Position numbers and translations under genes: made by a program. Positions 34,862-47,200 of a stretch of DNA of 64,000 bases are shown in pieces. Position 1 is the stretch's first letter. Each line of letters begins with the position of its first letter. The notes under the pieces are model-generated. The model did no database searches and was not told the DNA's origin. It saw only the letters and a list, made by a program, of their open reading frames with translations. Source of the DNA: Diabrotica undecimpunctata (taxonomy: Eukaryota > Arthropoda > Insecta > Coleoptera > Chrysomelidae); contig NC_092813.1 in the NCBI RefSeq assembly GCF_040954645.1, positions 20,953,735 through 21,017,734 of the forward strand. The letters are read 5' to 3'.

Positions 34862-35033
34862 CCCGGTCAATTTTACGAAAAAAAAACCAGAAATTAATAC
34901 TAAGGAAAATGGGAGACTATGTTGTAGGGTGCTTAAATCATATAGAAAAATAAAAACTACTTGGATAATAACAATTAAAAATGCTTACCTACTAAAACAA
35001 AAAGAAACAGTAATAGATGATGGAAAAGGTATT
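34862..35033. repeat. Dispersed repeat R, copy 2, left piece
   Basis: Similar to 30553-30735 and cut by BEL A at 35033. The last five bases GTATT are the BEL A target-site duplication. Confidence 0.8.
35029..35033. repeat. BEL A target-site duplication, left
   Basis: GTATT, repeated at 53362-53366. Confidence 0.85.
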
Positions 35034-35636
35034 TGTTCCAGAAAAAACATATCGTTTTAAAATATAAAATAAAAATATAATTCCTTAGACTTTTCTTAGT
35101 GTAGAATAAGTAAAATAGTCATTTCATCAAGTTTGCTCGGGATACCCGACTCATTGGCGCCACAGCCTCTTAAATAGTTTTCACACCTAAATACAAGAGG
35201 GGTAATCTTCACTTTTACGCATTAAGTAGTATTATCAGATCAGTTCCTTCTCACACATCGCCTTTGAGGCATGTGCATTTTAAAACACTCTCAATTCATG
35301 TATAAAATATTTCTCTACGCCGAAATCGGGCATTTTTCTCATAACGGTTTTCTCTTTCGCGTGTTATAAAGAAAGAATTATTTGATATTGTATAGTCAGC
35401 TACGGCCGTGTTGAGGCTTCTCTAATCTAAAAATAGTTAATTATAAGTCGATAAACTAAAAGTGCTTTTATTTCTCTGGAGCTATATTTGCTCAAATTAA
35501 CAATCCTTATCCTTCAACGGTCACTGAAGAACCAAACCTATGGAGATACATCCATTTACAAGTCCTTTGAAGTAAGGCTTGGAATCAAAAGATTTCCAAT
35601 CCTCTTATGTAGGGAGCCAGTTACAAGGCCCCCACA
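35034..35636 (+). repeat. BEL A 5' LTR
   Basis: Begins TGTTCCAGAA and ends GGCCCCCACA. Differs from the 3' LTR at roughly nine sites (for example GCGCCACAG versus GCGCCTCAG). Confidence 0.92.
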
Positions 35637-35641
35637 TCTCG

Positions 35642-35654
35642 TGGTCCTATCGAG
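35642..35654 (+). promoter_or_regulatory. BEL A candidate primer-binding site
   Basis: TGGTCCTATCGAG starts 5 bases after the LTR; TGG pairs with a tRNA CCA end. The same 13 bases follow the 5' LTR of BEL B, so both elements should use the same tRNA, not identified here. Confidence 0.65.
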
Positions 35655-36177
35655 CACAGATTATTTGATGAAACAGGACTGAAGAAACAAAAGGATTACA
35701 CACGCCGGAGAGCAACAGGAAGAAAGAATAATGGTTTCTCGTCCCTAGAAGAAAGATTGCACAAGTTGACCTTCGTTCAAGATTAGACACGTGTGTTTTG
35801 TGAACAGTGCGTTATGTGTTGCTAAGCGAAAGCGGTAATTAAATTGGATACTTGCAAAACATTTGGTGAGGTTAAAACTCTTTCTATATTTTCTATAATC
35901 ACTGCATGCACATAATTTATATTGGTAGATATTTGTCTCAACTTTTATTTGTTTATTAATATTTATATTAACTAATGGCTTTGATTTGACAACAGATCTT
36001 TCTTCTCAATATCGCTAAAGATAGCTGACAATTATTTATTATACAGATTGTCTCACAGCCCGCTCTCAAGAAAAATATTTGTTTTATCACTCTAGTAAAA
36101 ATACTCTATTAAAATTAAGATCGCGTCTTAGTTGAAAAAGACATTTACACTAAACAAAATCATTCACTCATAAAAAA

Positions 36178-37980
36178 ATGGAAGCTTTAAAGAAAAAGCG
36201 CAAATCACTTAAAGCATCAATTACACGTATCTCAGAATGGTTTATAGCCAATAAAGACACAGAAAACGAAATACTTGATTTTGAAAATAGGAAAGAAAAA
36301 CTTTTTAATTTTTTCACACAATATGAACAAATTCAATTAGAAATCGAACAGACTGATGACAGCGACCAACAATCAGCGGATCGAGCAAATTTTGAAGAAA
36401 AATACTTCAACACACTCAAAGGTTTGCAAAGAAAAATAATAGAATTAAATTTAACAGAAAATAAAGCACCTAGCTCAAATAATAATGCTGTTTCCAGTGC
36501 GAGGCTGCCTGAAATTAGCATGAAAACGTTTACCGGAAATTTCTCAGAATTCAATGAATTCTTTCAACTATTTAAAACTCTGATCACAAACAATTCAAGT
36601 TTAAATAATGTACAAAAGTTTATATATTTAAAATCTTTCCTCAAAGGAGAACCTTTAAACTTAATTAGCAGTATCGAAGTAGTAGATGCAAATTTTGCTA
36701 TCGCTATAAAAACCGTTAAAGAAAGATATGATGACAAATTACGAGTGATTAGTACTCTTATAAAAAAGCTGTTAAAGTCTCAATCTCTAGTTAAATGCAC
36801 TCCTCAGGTACTAAGAGATTTTCTTGTACACACGAAGCAAACGCTTCAAGCTCTTAGTAATCTCGAAGTTCCAATTGAACATTGGGACCTCCTTTTAATA
36901 GAAATATTTTTAGAAAAAATAGATTTTGCTTCTCACAAGGCTTTTAAATATGAAGTAGGTTCTAAGAATGTTCCAACACTCAAACAATTTTTTGAATTTC
37001 TAGAAAAAAGATGTGATGTTTTAGAGAAACTTAATTACACTGAAACTCAGTCAAAGTTTAATAATAAAGTCACTCAAAAAACTGCTCATATTTCCACTAC
37101 AAATAATAATAAATCTAGCTATGAAAATTGCATATTTCGTAAACAAACTGGTCATAAAATATATCAGTGTAACCTATTTAAAGACACGAATTCTCGAGAA
37201 AGGTTTAATTTTGTAAAGCAAGCACAGCTTTGCAGAAACTGTTTTGGAACTAAGCATTTTACTGATAAATGCATCTCTAAATACACATGTAAAATTTGCA
37301 ATAAAAAGCACAATACACTTCTGCATGAAGAAAATAATTTTTCTCACACTCATGAAAATAATTTATTCTCTCCCACTCGAAGCAATCAAAGTGCTTCAAA
37401 TTCACATGATGGTAATCAAAGACACGACAATAGGCAACAATCACGCTTTAATGCACCACAAACCTCTCAATCGTCCGCAAGTATACAGGGTGATTCACAA
37501 ACTCGCCATAGTACACCACATATCTCTCAAAGTCATTTTCATGCTTCTCAAAGGAGTAATAATGCCCAAGTTACTCAAAGAATTAATTCTCCACATCCAT
37601 ATAATGAATCACCAAACACTCACTTAAGCACTCAGACAAATGAATATTGTCTATTTTCAAACACACAAAGTCAAAATTCATCTTGCATCTCTTCTCTCTC
37701 AACTTTCAATCCAAAAAACAAAGTTTTGCTAGCCACAGCGCTGGTAACAATTTACTCTGAAAGTGGACAACCTCTACACGCAAGATGTCTTCTCGATAAT
37801 GGATCTCAATCGAGCTTTGCAACAAAAGATTTAGTAAATAAACTAAATTACTCTACCAATTATAAAAGATTACAAATTTCCACAATCTCTCAAAATTGTT
37901 CCATTTCAAATGAAATGGTAAACATTGAATTTTTCCCATATAAAACCAATGATATTGTTACGATAAATATCATGGCCTAA
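36178..37980 (+). pseudogene. BEL A gag and protease N-part (600 codons)
   Basis: An intact frame from ATG 36178. Residues 1-115 are charged and helical; 120-290 carry the BEL/Pao gag domain (LPEISMKTFTGNFSEFNEFF, FIYLKSFLKGEP). Cys/His clusters lie near 325-385 (CRNCFGTKHF, CKICNKKHNTLLHE). A Ser/Gln/Asn/His-rich stretch follows (395-500). The protease begins near 515 (LLATALVTI) with LLDNGSQSSF at 538-547; Asn replaces the usual Ser, Thr or Gln after the Asp. One extra T just before the TAA at 37978-37980 shifts the frame; the protease continues on the other side of an insertion. Confidence 0.88.
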
Positions 37981-37994
37981 AATAACAGTAAAGA

Positions 37995-38389
37995 TATTAT
38001 GACTAATTCTGTTATGTTGTAGATTATACAAGATAATTCTAGCGGCTGGCAGAAAATTTACCTGAAAGGAAAGGTCGAAACGATGACCCGGATTGACCTT
38101 CTAGTCTAAATCAGAGGGTTCTCCTGAATTCTAGGCCAGTTGTGTTTTCATATATAATAATGGATTTTTCATTGAAGGAATCAGTTAAATCTGAAGACTC
38201 GCGCCCGCGATTTTAATTGTAGCGTTCGTATAAAATAAATTATGTATTATTGAGTAGTTAAATAAATTAATATAAGTTATCGTGCTTTTTAATAAATTAA
38301 AATAAGAACCTTTTAATAAAGACATTATAAATTGAATAAAGACAACAGTTAAATAAATATCATTTCAATATGAAATTTGGAGTATTATG
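37995..38389. mobile_element. 381-bp insertion in BEL A, class unclear (solo-LTR-like)
   Basis: TATTATG occurs at 37995-38001 and 38383-38389. Removing 38002-38382 lets the protease text run on (KITVKILCAVLDNITCK, apart from the frameshift before it), so this is an insertion with a 7-bp duplication. Its right half is AT-rich with AATAAA signals, like the gypsy LTR at 5419-5880, but the ends are not TG...CA. Solo LTR or short non-autonomous element. Confidence 0.65.
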
Positions 38390-39245
38390 TGCAGTTTTGG
38401 ATAATATTACGTGTAAAATACCTCAGGTACCTCTAGATCGTAGCAAAATAAAAATACCAGATGGCATAAAGCTCAGTGATCCCTCTTACTCCTCTCCAGG
38501 AAGAATCGATCTCTTATTAGGTGCAGAAATTTACTGTGATCTATTAAAGGATGGTTTAATTCATATTGGAGCAGGTCTTCCAGTGCTTCAAAATACTCAT
38601 TTAGGATATGTCATGTTCGGTAACCTATCTCCACAAGTTTCATCTAAGAAAAAGATGCACTCTCACTCAAACTGTAACTATTCGCACTCGAATCATATTT
38701 CTTTATTTGTTCAATCTCACACTGAAGAAGAAAATATAAATAATCTTCTCCAAAGGTTTTGGGACATTGAAGAAGTTCCCGAAATAAAGCATTTAAGTCC
38801 TGATAATGAAAAGGCTGAGAAAATATTTAAAGCCACAACACAAATCCTACCGAATGGACAGTTCCATGTACATTTACCCCTATGCACGCCTAATGAAAAT
38901 AATAAATTGGGCGACTCTTTCCAAATGGCGCGAAGGCGATTTCTAAATTTGGAGAACAAATTCTCAAAAAATGACTCTCTTTACAAACAATATAAATCTT
39001 TTATAGATGAGTATGTTGAATTAGGACATGCAAAATAGGTTCCGTTGTCTCTGCAGAATGTACACTCAGAAAACAAATATTTCTTGCCTCACCACAGTGT
39101 AGAAAAAGACACTTCTCTCACAACTCGTTTGCGCGTAGTTTTTGACGCATCCATGAAAACCACTTCTGGTTTTAGCCTTAATGATATTATGTTAAAGGGT
39201 TATACCACACAACCAGAACTATTTGACACTTTAGTTAATTTTAGA
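38383..39245 (+). pseudogene. BEL A protease end and RT N-terminal part
   Basis: Reads VLDNITCKIPQVPLD, IDLLLGAEIYCDLL and LGYVMFGNLS (38393-38640), the region between protease and RT in BEL/Pao pol, then LLQRFWDIEEVPE (38740-38790), LPNGQFHVHLPL and the RT start LTTRLRVVFDAS (39115-39150) with GFSLNDIMLKG. A TAG at 39036-39038 interrupts. The RT is cut at 39250 by BEL B and resumes at 50575. Confidence 0.85.
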
Positions 39246-39250
39246 CTCTT
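39246..39250. repeat. BEL B target-site duplication, left
   Basis: CTCTT; also at 39717-39721 after the first LTR and at 50570-50574 after the last. Confidence 0.88.
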
Positions 39251-39716
39251 TGAACAAATTCCCTTCGTTGGCTCAGTGAAGATGTTCGTTCTGTTGTAAT
39301 GGAAACACCAAATAATAGTAGCAGAGTTTATTGTTGAGACGTACACTATGGGTGTAGACCCGGGATTACTTTGAGTAGAGACTGATGAAGTTGATCGTTG
39401 AAGACTATATGTTCATTAAGTGAATATTGATTGAATGCTTCTCTAGTCAAGAGATATTAGTTTTATATAAATTCTATTTGGGTCAATATTTTTCGCGTAC
39501 CTAGCGTGATATGTGTATTTAATTTATGTAAATTGTTTAACTTTGTCAGTACTTTTGACTGATGTCCAAATTATTATTTATAATTGACCAAATGTGTATG
39601 TAACCTAATTAACTACGTGTGTGTATTTAATAACAAATAGATTCATTCGGTCTACTGGGTGATAAAATTATACTGTCCAATTTCGGATATGAATTATGAA
39701 GATTTGATATTGGACA
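39251..39716 (-). repeat. BEL B LTR, first copy (L1), in solo-LTR context
   Basis: 466 bp, TGAACA...TTGGACA, with CTCTT and BEL A sequence on both sides. It differs from the other two LTRs at a few sites (AAATTCCC versus AAAATCCCC; TTCATTAAG versus TTCGTTGAG), so it is not a direct copy of them. Confidence 0.88.
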
Positions 39717-39878
39717 CTCTTTAAGTATGTGTTCACATCTGATATAAAAAAGATGTTTAGACAAATCAGAATTAACCCCAACCAAACTTTCTTATTAAAT
39801 ATTTTGTGGCGCAACTCTCCCTCGGAGCCGTTAAAATGTATACAATTGGAAACGGTTACCTATGGAACGAAACCAGCT
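39717..39878 (+). repeat. Duplicated BEL A RT segment
   Basis: 162 bp apparently identical to 50570-50731, starting with the CTCTT duplication and reading the RT segment FTSDIKKMFRQI. It ends abruptly at 39878, where BEL B gag begins with a one-base overlap. Confidence 0.9.
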
Positions 39879-40923
39879 TAATTTAAACAATATCATCCTT
39901 GGGTTCTCATACCTATCTTTTAGCATGTTCCAGGCCACTTCGTAGTTGGCCTCGGATATGTTTAAGTGTTGTATCATTCTGTTGGCTTCCCCTCTTACTT
40001 GAGTTTTTAGGTACTGCATTTTTTCTGCGTTTGATAACTGGTCGTTTTCATGTATTACTTTAGTAAACAGATCGTGGAAAGTTCTCCACGTTTCATATCT
40101 GCCTTCATACACAGGGATTTTTACCTGCGGCAATGTCACACCGTCCCTCCTCTGTGTGCTTTCTGGCCGTTGCATTCCTGGCCTTATTTTCTTTAAAACT
40201 TCCCTGACTTTCCTCTTTAGATGATTTATTCTCTCTACTTCTCCAATATCTGTAGCGTCCAGTTCCTCATTTACTGCTGCTTCAATCATTAGTGTATTCA
40301 CCTTTTCCATGTATTCTCTTAACTCTGACTGCAATTCTTCATCCTCCTGCAAGTCTTGTTCATTTTCTGGCCGTAATAATTCCTCGATTCTTTGTTTTCT
40401 TATCTGTATCTCCTTTACTTTCGGTGCTTTTCCTCTTTTCAGCACCCTTCCATATTCTTCCAACAGGGTTTTTCCCTCAATGTATGTCTTAAATACCTGA
40501 TCATAGTATTTTGTTTCAAAATATTTTTCTTTCGTTATACCCCCTTCTAGCAGCTTTTCGTGGTTATTTAAAAATTTTGCCCAATATTCTTCTAATTTTT
40601 CCTGTCTATCCCGGATGTATTGTTGATTTTTCCGAGATTGGGAATCCTTTTTTGTATTTGAAACGAGTTTCACTATTTCTGTTCCTATTTCCGCTTGCTT
40701 AACGTATAGACTCTCCATGATTATTTTAAAAATTTTTACATTCAGCGGTAAATATATTAGACAATACTAAATGTACGTTATGTATTAAATAAGTATACCT
40801 GTATTATAACACTTTCTTTTCTATCGGAATGTGCAATTTAGCGAAATATGAGTTTGACCTTGCCTGCTGTGCTATTCTTTGCATTGAGGTAGGTCAAGAT
40901 GTAATCCACACACTCTTATAATG

Positions 40924-41041
<118 letters not shown>

Positions 41042-41442
41042 ATCAAAATAAATGAAATTATTTGCTACGTAATTATTTTAATTTTTCGAAATAAAATATT
41101 TAATTGTAATTAAAAGCAAGCTATATGTATGAACGTTTCTTTTTTCAAATTGTCATACAAAATTACTGTTTAGTTAATTATAGTTGTGAATGACGTTTAT
41201 TTTTGTTTTATCAATTCTCTGTATTGTTTAAATGGTATGCATTCTAAAGTACATTATTATACGATTGATAGAGTGGAGATTGTTGTTCTAAATTGTTAAA
41301 TTGTAATAAAAAAAAAACTTGTTAAATTGTAAGATTGTAAAAGTTGGAAGATTTTGTAATTATTCAAAAACTTACGGTTTTTTGTGTTCTTAGACGTTGA
41401 GGATCCCTCGCTTCTGGTGGGTTCTGCAGTCGGTCCTGTCCT

Positions 41443-41997
41443 TTGGCTGCTCTGCGGCTCTAGTATGGCTCTCGGCTTTGGTACTGCTCTCGGCTCTAAT
41501 ATGGCTCTCGGCTTTGGTACTGCTCTCGGCTCTAGTATTGCTCTCGGCTTTGGTACTGCTCTCGGCTCTAGTATGGCTCTCGGCTTTGGTACTGCTCTCG
41601 GCTCTAGTCTGGCTCTCGGCTTTGGTACTGCTCTCGGCTCTGGTACCGCTCTCGGCTCTAGTATGGCTCTCGGCTTTGGTACCGCTCTCGGCTCTAGTAT
41701 GGCTCTCGGCTTTGGTACCGCTCTCGGCTCTAGTATGGCTCTCGGCTTTGGTACTGCTCTCGGCTCTAGTATGGCTCTCGGCTTTGGTACTGCTCTCGGC
41801 TCTGGTACCGCTCTCGGCTCTAGTATGGCTCTCGGCTTTGGTACCGCTCTCGGCTCTAGTATGGCTCTCGGCTTTGGTACTGCTCTCGGCTCTAGTATGG
41901 CTCTCGGCTTTGGTACTGCTCTCGGCTCTGGTACCGCTCTCGGCTCTAGTATGGCTCTCGGCTTTGGTACTGCTCTCGGCTCTGGTACTGCTCTCGT
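41443..41997. repeat. Minisatellite in BEL B leader, copy 1
   Basis: Hexamers such as GCTCTC, GGCTTT, GGTACT, GGCTCT and AGTATG combine into 18- and 36-bp units for about 555 bp. Because units are multiples of 3, several frames stay open on the plus strand (poly ALGFGTALGSSM). In element sense this is the 5' leader between primer site and gag, so protein coding is unlikely. Confidence 0.95.
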
Positions 41998-42102
41998 TCT
42001 CCCGGGTCTAGTGGTCTCTCTCTGCTACTGAGGGTGTTGCTGTCGTGGACTGTATAGGCTCTCTCAAACTTCCTTGAAGTATTCTGTTTCTCGATAGGAC
42101 CA

Positions 42103-42569
42103 TGAACAAAATCCCCTTCGTTGGCTCAGTGAAGATGTTCGTTCTGTTGTAATGGAAACACCAAATAATAGTAGCAGAGTTTATTGTTGAGACGTACACT
42201 ATGGGTGTAGACCCGGGATTACTTTGAGTAGAGACTGATGAAGTTGATCGTTGAAGACTATATGTTCGTTGAGTGAATATTGATTGAATGCTTCTCTAGT
42301 CAAGAGATATTAGTTTTATATAAATTCTATTTGGGTCAATATTTTTCGCGTACCTAGCGTGATATGTGTATTTAATTTATGTAAATTGTTTAACTTTGTC
42401 AGTACTTTTGACTGATGTCCAAATTATTATTTATAATTGACCAAATGTGTATGTAACCTAATTAACTACGTGTGTGTATTTAATAACAAATAGATTCATT
42501 CGGTCTACTGGGTGATAAAATTATACTGTCCAATTTCGGATATGAATTATGAAGATTTGATATTGGACA
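42103..42569 (-). repeat. BEL B 3' LTR of the complete unit (L2)
   Basis: 467 bp, looks identical to 50103-50569. On its right it joins the env 3' end; on its left it joins the duplicated leader through the primer-site sequence, so it acts as 3' LTR of one unit and 5' LTR of the truncated one. Confidence 0.9.
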
Positions 42570-42703
42570 TACTGCGGAATCGGGCAATCTGGCCCAAGTG
42601 TCAATACTCAAAGTTTACATATAAGTATTACATAACATAGTAAAATTCAAACATGATAAATTATAAATAGTTTAAGAATAATCAATAATCTTCCAACCGT
42701 ACC

Positions 42704-44224
42704 CTAGCTATCAATGTCTGACTCTATCTCTAGATTAAAATTAGGGCAATTGGATGAAAATGTGGAAAGTGGGATGTCAACTTGGGAAGTCGACCGTACA
42801 TTGTTGTGCCGATTACTAACTAATACAGGTACTTCCTGTTCGTTAGTCTGAGTTTGTGGATTCCCTGAACGACATAGTCGTGCAACAGGACGGTACTTCC
42901 ATAACGTGAGTATCCCAATTATTACCATTATAGTAATGATCCCGGTGGCCACAAAATAATGCCAATTAGATTCGTGAATCGATCGCCACTGCGTATGCGT
43001 CATTTCTTGTTCCAGACTCTCCTCCTCAAGTAACACATGACGTAGCTCTCCTCCTGGTATGTCAAGGTAGGTGTTTAGAGGCGTGTTAAACTTGCGGGGT
43101 GTCCTCGCCACCAGTTGGGCCACGGGAGTGATTGGCGACTTCAGGTAACTCGTCACTGCTCTGTCCACCCCACTGCTAGTGGGGAGTAATGTAATATTTT
43201 TCGTTTGGGCGATACATTTGGGTGAAAGCTTCAGGAATGTGACTCGTTCCAGTACTCTTTCGCTCCGATTTCCATCGCAAATAATGGATATGTGTATCGT
43301 GACTGGCGTGATAACTAGCCAGAGGTTGGGAGTACCCATCTTACTCCATTGAGCTGTCTGTATTGTCCTGGCTACCACTGGACATGTGCTATTCTTAGAT
43401 CGCTCATAAATTTCTTCTAGTATGCAGTTTGGTTGGGTATCCATGTTTCTTATAGCCGTTGGTGAGCACGCTATCTGCGCCTTTGTCAACAGTAAGCACC
43501 TTTCTCTATCTTCCGTGGTCAATTCGAAGTAGTGCAGTGTGTTATAATCTACGACCAGTAGATTCCTTGGGGCGACAAATGTGCGCAACACCGACCCCTC
43601 AACGTTAAGTGGTATGGCCGTGACTTTGAGCATGCTGTACTTATTTTTCCCTGTCACTATGAAGTAGCCGATGACTGTTATATATCTGTCGTCATGACTG
43701 ACTTCTGTTTCTATAATGGGTTGTCGTCGTATTTCGACCCCTTGAGGCAGTATCTGCCCTGCTTTCCCTATTAATTTGGTTATTTCACCCGGTTTCACTA
43801 TATCAATGAAGTGTCCGTGGTTATAGTGAAGGTTTAATATTCCCTCGTAAAATTGAGTATATTCGTTTATGAAGTCCATAACTTGTAATGCTATCGTTTG
43901 TATTCGTAACGTGCTATATTCGGTTTCTAGTTTTTGTGCTTTGTCTTCTACTTCGTGAAGTCCTTTAGATATTTCTTGTAGACCTGTGATTAGTGCTTTG
44001 TTAAACTTGTTCATTTGCTCGTTTATCCTGTTCTCTGTGTGATTGATTGATGTTATTGTTTCTAACATTATCTTCGCCTGGTGCTGTGATTCCTTTATTA
44101 GCTCCTTTTGGTTATTATCTAATGCTTCAATGTTACTGTAGGCTTCGTCATTGACTCCAAATACTGAGGTTAATATTGTTCCTAATATTCCTCTTCTTTC
44201 CCTTCCTTTTATTTCTACTGTCAA
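42704..44224 (-). CDS. env: BEL B Env, C-terminal 506 codons (fusion subunit, anchor, tail)
   Basis: Envelope proteins of this insect type, related to baculovirus F, drive membrane fusion. The frame is open from upstream of 44224 (no ATG; begins TTG). A furin-type site RERR at residues 8-11 is followed by a Gly-rich hydrophobic stretch (GILGTILTSVFG), the fusion-peptide position. Then a coiled-coil-like helix (about 35-110), Cys-containing ectodomain, a membrane segment at about 421-445 and a tail of about 60 residues. The Env N-terminus with signal peptide lies in the preceding frame at the end of gag-pol; a frameshift at the palindrome 44274-44301 separates the two, so Env is broken in this copy. 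Confidence 0.8.
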   Translation of the reverse strand: MTVEIKGRERRGILGTILTSVFGVNDEAYSNIEALDNNQKELIKESQHQAKIMLETITSINHTENRINEQMNKFNKALITGLQEISKGLHEVEDKAQKLETEYSTLRIQTIALQVMDFINEYTQFYEGILNLHYNHGHFIDIVKPGEITKLIGKAGQILPQGVEIRRQPIIETEVSHDDRYITVIGYFIVTGKNKYSMLKVTAIPLNVEGSVLRTFVAPRNLLVVDYNTLHYFELTTEDRERCLLLTKAQIACSPTAIRNMDTQPNCILEEIYERSKNSTCPVVARTIQTAQWSKMGTPNLWLVITPVTIHISIICDGNRSERVLERVTFLKLSPKCIAQTKNITLLPTSSGVDRAVTSYLKSPITPVAQLVARTPRKFNTPLNTYLDIPGGELRHVLLEEESLEQEMTHTQWRSIHESNWHYFVATGIITIMVIIGILTLWKYRPVARLCRSGNPQTQTNEQEVPVLVSNRHNNVRSTSQVDIPLSTFSSNCPNFNLEIESDIDS

Positions 44225-44262
44225 CCCTTCGCTTACTGACTCCGCCTTTCTTTGTCCTTCCT

Positions 44263-47200
44263 CTATTCCTTCCGATATAATAGAGAAGTCTCTATTATAT
44301 CCTTACAATTCACGATTTTTATCTCATGACACAGTTCTCGTACGCCTTGTATCATATTTCCTATTAGTTGGTGCTCTGTTCGAATTCTTCCTTTTTCGAG
44401 TAACACCTTTATTCGAAATGTTCCCCGGTCTATGACGACCTCTCCAAGGTCTTCTGTGAAAAATCCTGGTACCGGATTATATATTTTATACGGTTCTGCC
44501 TTTATGGGTTTTAACATCGTTAAAAACATTATAGCTACTAGTATTTTCTTCCATCTTAGTGCTGCTGCCTTTTTCGGCTTTTCCTGTTTCTCTTCTTCCA
44601 GTCGTATTAGCTTATGTATGGGTCTTTTAGTCAGTTTCCCGTTTGCCTTTCTCACTGTTACTACTCTGGTTAATCCCTCCGCTCCAGGGTGTGTTTCTGT
44701 TACCCTCGCTAATGGCCATCTGCCTGGAGGTGTATCCTCTTCTTTAATTATAACTATTTCTTCTTCTTTTATGTTAGGGTGCGCCTTATGCCATCTATTT
44801 CTCTGTTGTAATTGGTGCAGGTATTCCTGTTTCCAAATTTTCCAGAAGTCTCTTTTTATTTTCTTCACTAATCTCCACCTCGTCGGCATCTTCAAATAAG
44901 TCGTAAGCTCTTCTTCCCGATTTGGTGATATAATTTCTCTCCCTATAAGGAAGTGAGCTGGTGTCAGGGCTATTTTCCCTTCAGGGTCTTCTGATGACCC
45001 ACATAATGGTCTCGAGTTCATACATGCTTCTATTTGTGCCAGCACCGTACTCAATTCTTCATATGTTAGAACTGTTTCCCCGATGATTCTTTTCAAGTGA
45101 TATTTCATTATTCGCACTGCGCTCTCCCATAATCCTCCGAAATGTGGTGCATATGCAGGTATGACATGCCACTGGGTACCTAGTGGCCGTAATCCTTGTT
45201 TTATCTCGTCATCTATTTTTTGATTTTCTTTTTTCAACAAATTTGCTGTTCCTACGAATGTGGTTCCGTTATCGCTGTATACGTTGTTGCACTGTCCTCT
45301 GCGTGCCGTAAATCTCTTGAACGCTGCGATGAAAGCATCCGTAGACATATCGCTTACTACCTCAAGGTGTACTGCCTTCGTTGACAGACACACAAATACT
45401 GAGATGTAGCCCTTATAGCTCCTCTGTCCTCTGCCTCTCGTGGTACTTATTTTTATTGGCCCGGCATAATCTATCCCTGTGTTAGTAAAGGGATGACTCG
45501 GGTTCACTCTGTCTTTCGGTAGATCTCCCATTAATTGTTGTGCTGCTTGGCTTTTATACCTCCTGCACCTTAAACATTTTGCTAGATGATCTTTCACGGT
45601 TCTTCTGCCGTTGATTATCCAGTATTTCCTTTTTATGTACTGTAGTGTTTGTTGTAATCCGCTATGTAGATTTCTTGCGTCACTATCTGTTATAAGTAAC
45701 TTTGTTAATGCACTATCCTTTGGCAAAATTATCGGATGTTTTTCTCCGTACTTTAGATTCGTGTGTCTCAGACTTCCGGTGACTCTTAGAATTCCTTGTC
45801 TATCCAGGAATGGTACCAATGACGCTAATTTATTTTTCTTGTCTAATTGCTGTTTCTTCTCCAGCTTATTTATTTCTGGTTTGAAGTAGGCGTGCTGTGT
45901 GTGCTTTATCACCTTTAATAGCGTTTCCTCTAATTCTTGGACTGTAAGCTGACTTTGTCCATTGTCCTTCTTTTTTCTGCATTTGTCTGTAAATCTCCTA
46001 CAATATGAAAGTACTCTTCTCATTCTTTCTAAATTTGAGAATCTCTTGCATATGTCCTCCTTTATCGTTGTCGTGTGCACCGTTATTTTCGTTTTGACTT
46101 CCTCCTCATTTGTCTCTGGTATTTCTTCTGATTCCTGAGTTAAAGTTTTGTTACTAGTCAGCCAAGTTGGTCCCTTCCACCATAGCTCTGCTTCTAATAA
46201 TTCTGATGCGGTACTTCCAGGTGAGAGGATGTCCGCTGGATTTTCCTTTGTATCTACCTTATGCCAATTTTTCGGTCCTATAACGCGTCTTATTTCCTCT
46301 ACTCTGTTGGCGACGAACATTTTCCACCTTTTTGATGATCCCCTTATCCAAGCCAGGGTTATCGTTGAGTCCGACCATGCATATACCTCAATGTTTTCCC
46401 TGTTCAATGCTTGTAGGGTTTTCTTCATTAAATTTGCTAGTAGTACCGCGGCACACAGCTCGAGCCTCGGTAACGTCGTTTTCCCTTTCAATGGTGCGAC
46501 TTTCGATTTTGCTATCATTAGATTCGTTTTAATTTCTGGGCCTAATACCCTTGAGTAGATTACCGCTCCATATCCTTTCATAGACGCATCTGCAAATCCA
46601 TGCAGTTCTACTCTGTTTATCTTGCTTAAGTTGTTCCACCTGGGCAATGTTATTTTCTCCAGATTTACTAATTGCGCCTGGTATGTATTCCACCTGCTTT
46701 GTTGGTTCCTGTGCATCCCTTCTGTCAATATGTAACTGTATTCTTTTACTCCTAGTAGTAAGTCTATCTTCCCTACCTTGTAATATCTTGGATCTGCCAG
46801 TATTGCATTTTTCTCGTTATAGTCCGGTAGAATTATATCCTTTTCCGGTAAATTCCTTGTTATCTTCGGTAGTACTAGTGCTTCTATTTCCATCTCGAAG
46901 TCACTTTCGTAATGAGTTTCGATTATAAGTTTCATACTCCAGTTGGCTGTTTTTTCTCCTGACGAGCCTATCCCGGATATGGTCGCCTGTATGGGCTTCC
47001 TTGTTGTTCCTAGCGTCGTCGCAGCTTGTTCCGTTATAAATGCGCATTGTGACCCTTGGTCGATTAGTGCTCTCATTATGTGTGAATCTCCTTTCGCATC
47101 TCTTATGCGTACCACAGCTGTCGCTAGTAATGCTTCACCTTCCTTATGGCTTGCACAGTTTACTGAATTCTGCCCTCTTTGCTGGTCGTTGCTATTCCTA

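Noticed and set aside
41384..42031. 215- and 204-codon plus-strand open frames in the BEL B leader (also 49384-50031)
   Set aside because: They translate a minisatellite with units divisible by three, antisense to the element and in several frames at once; no gene is supported.
42231..42262. CTGATGA in the BEL B LTR as a hammerhead core
   Set aside because: No stem II and no GAAA at the proper distance.
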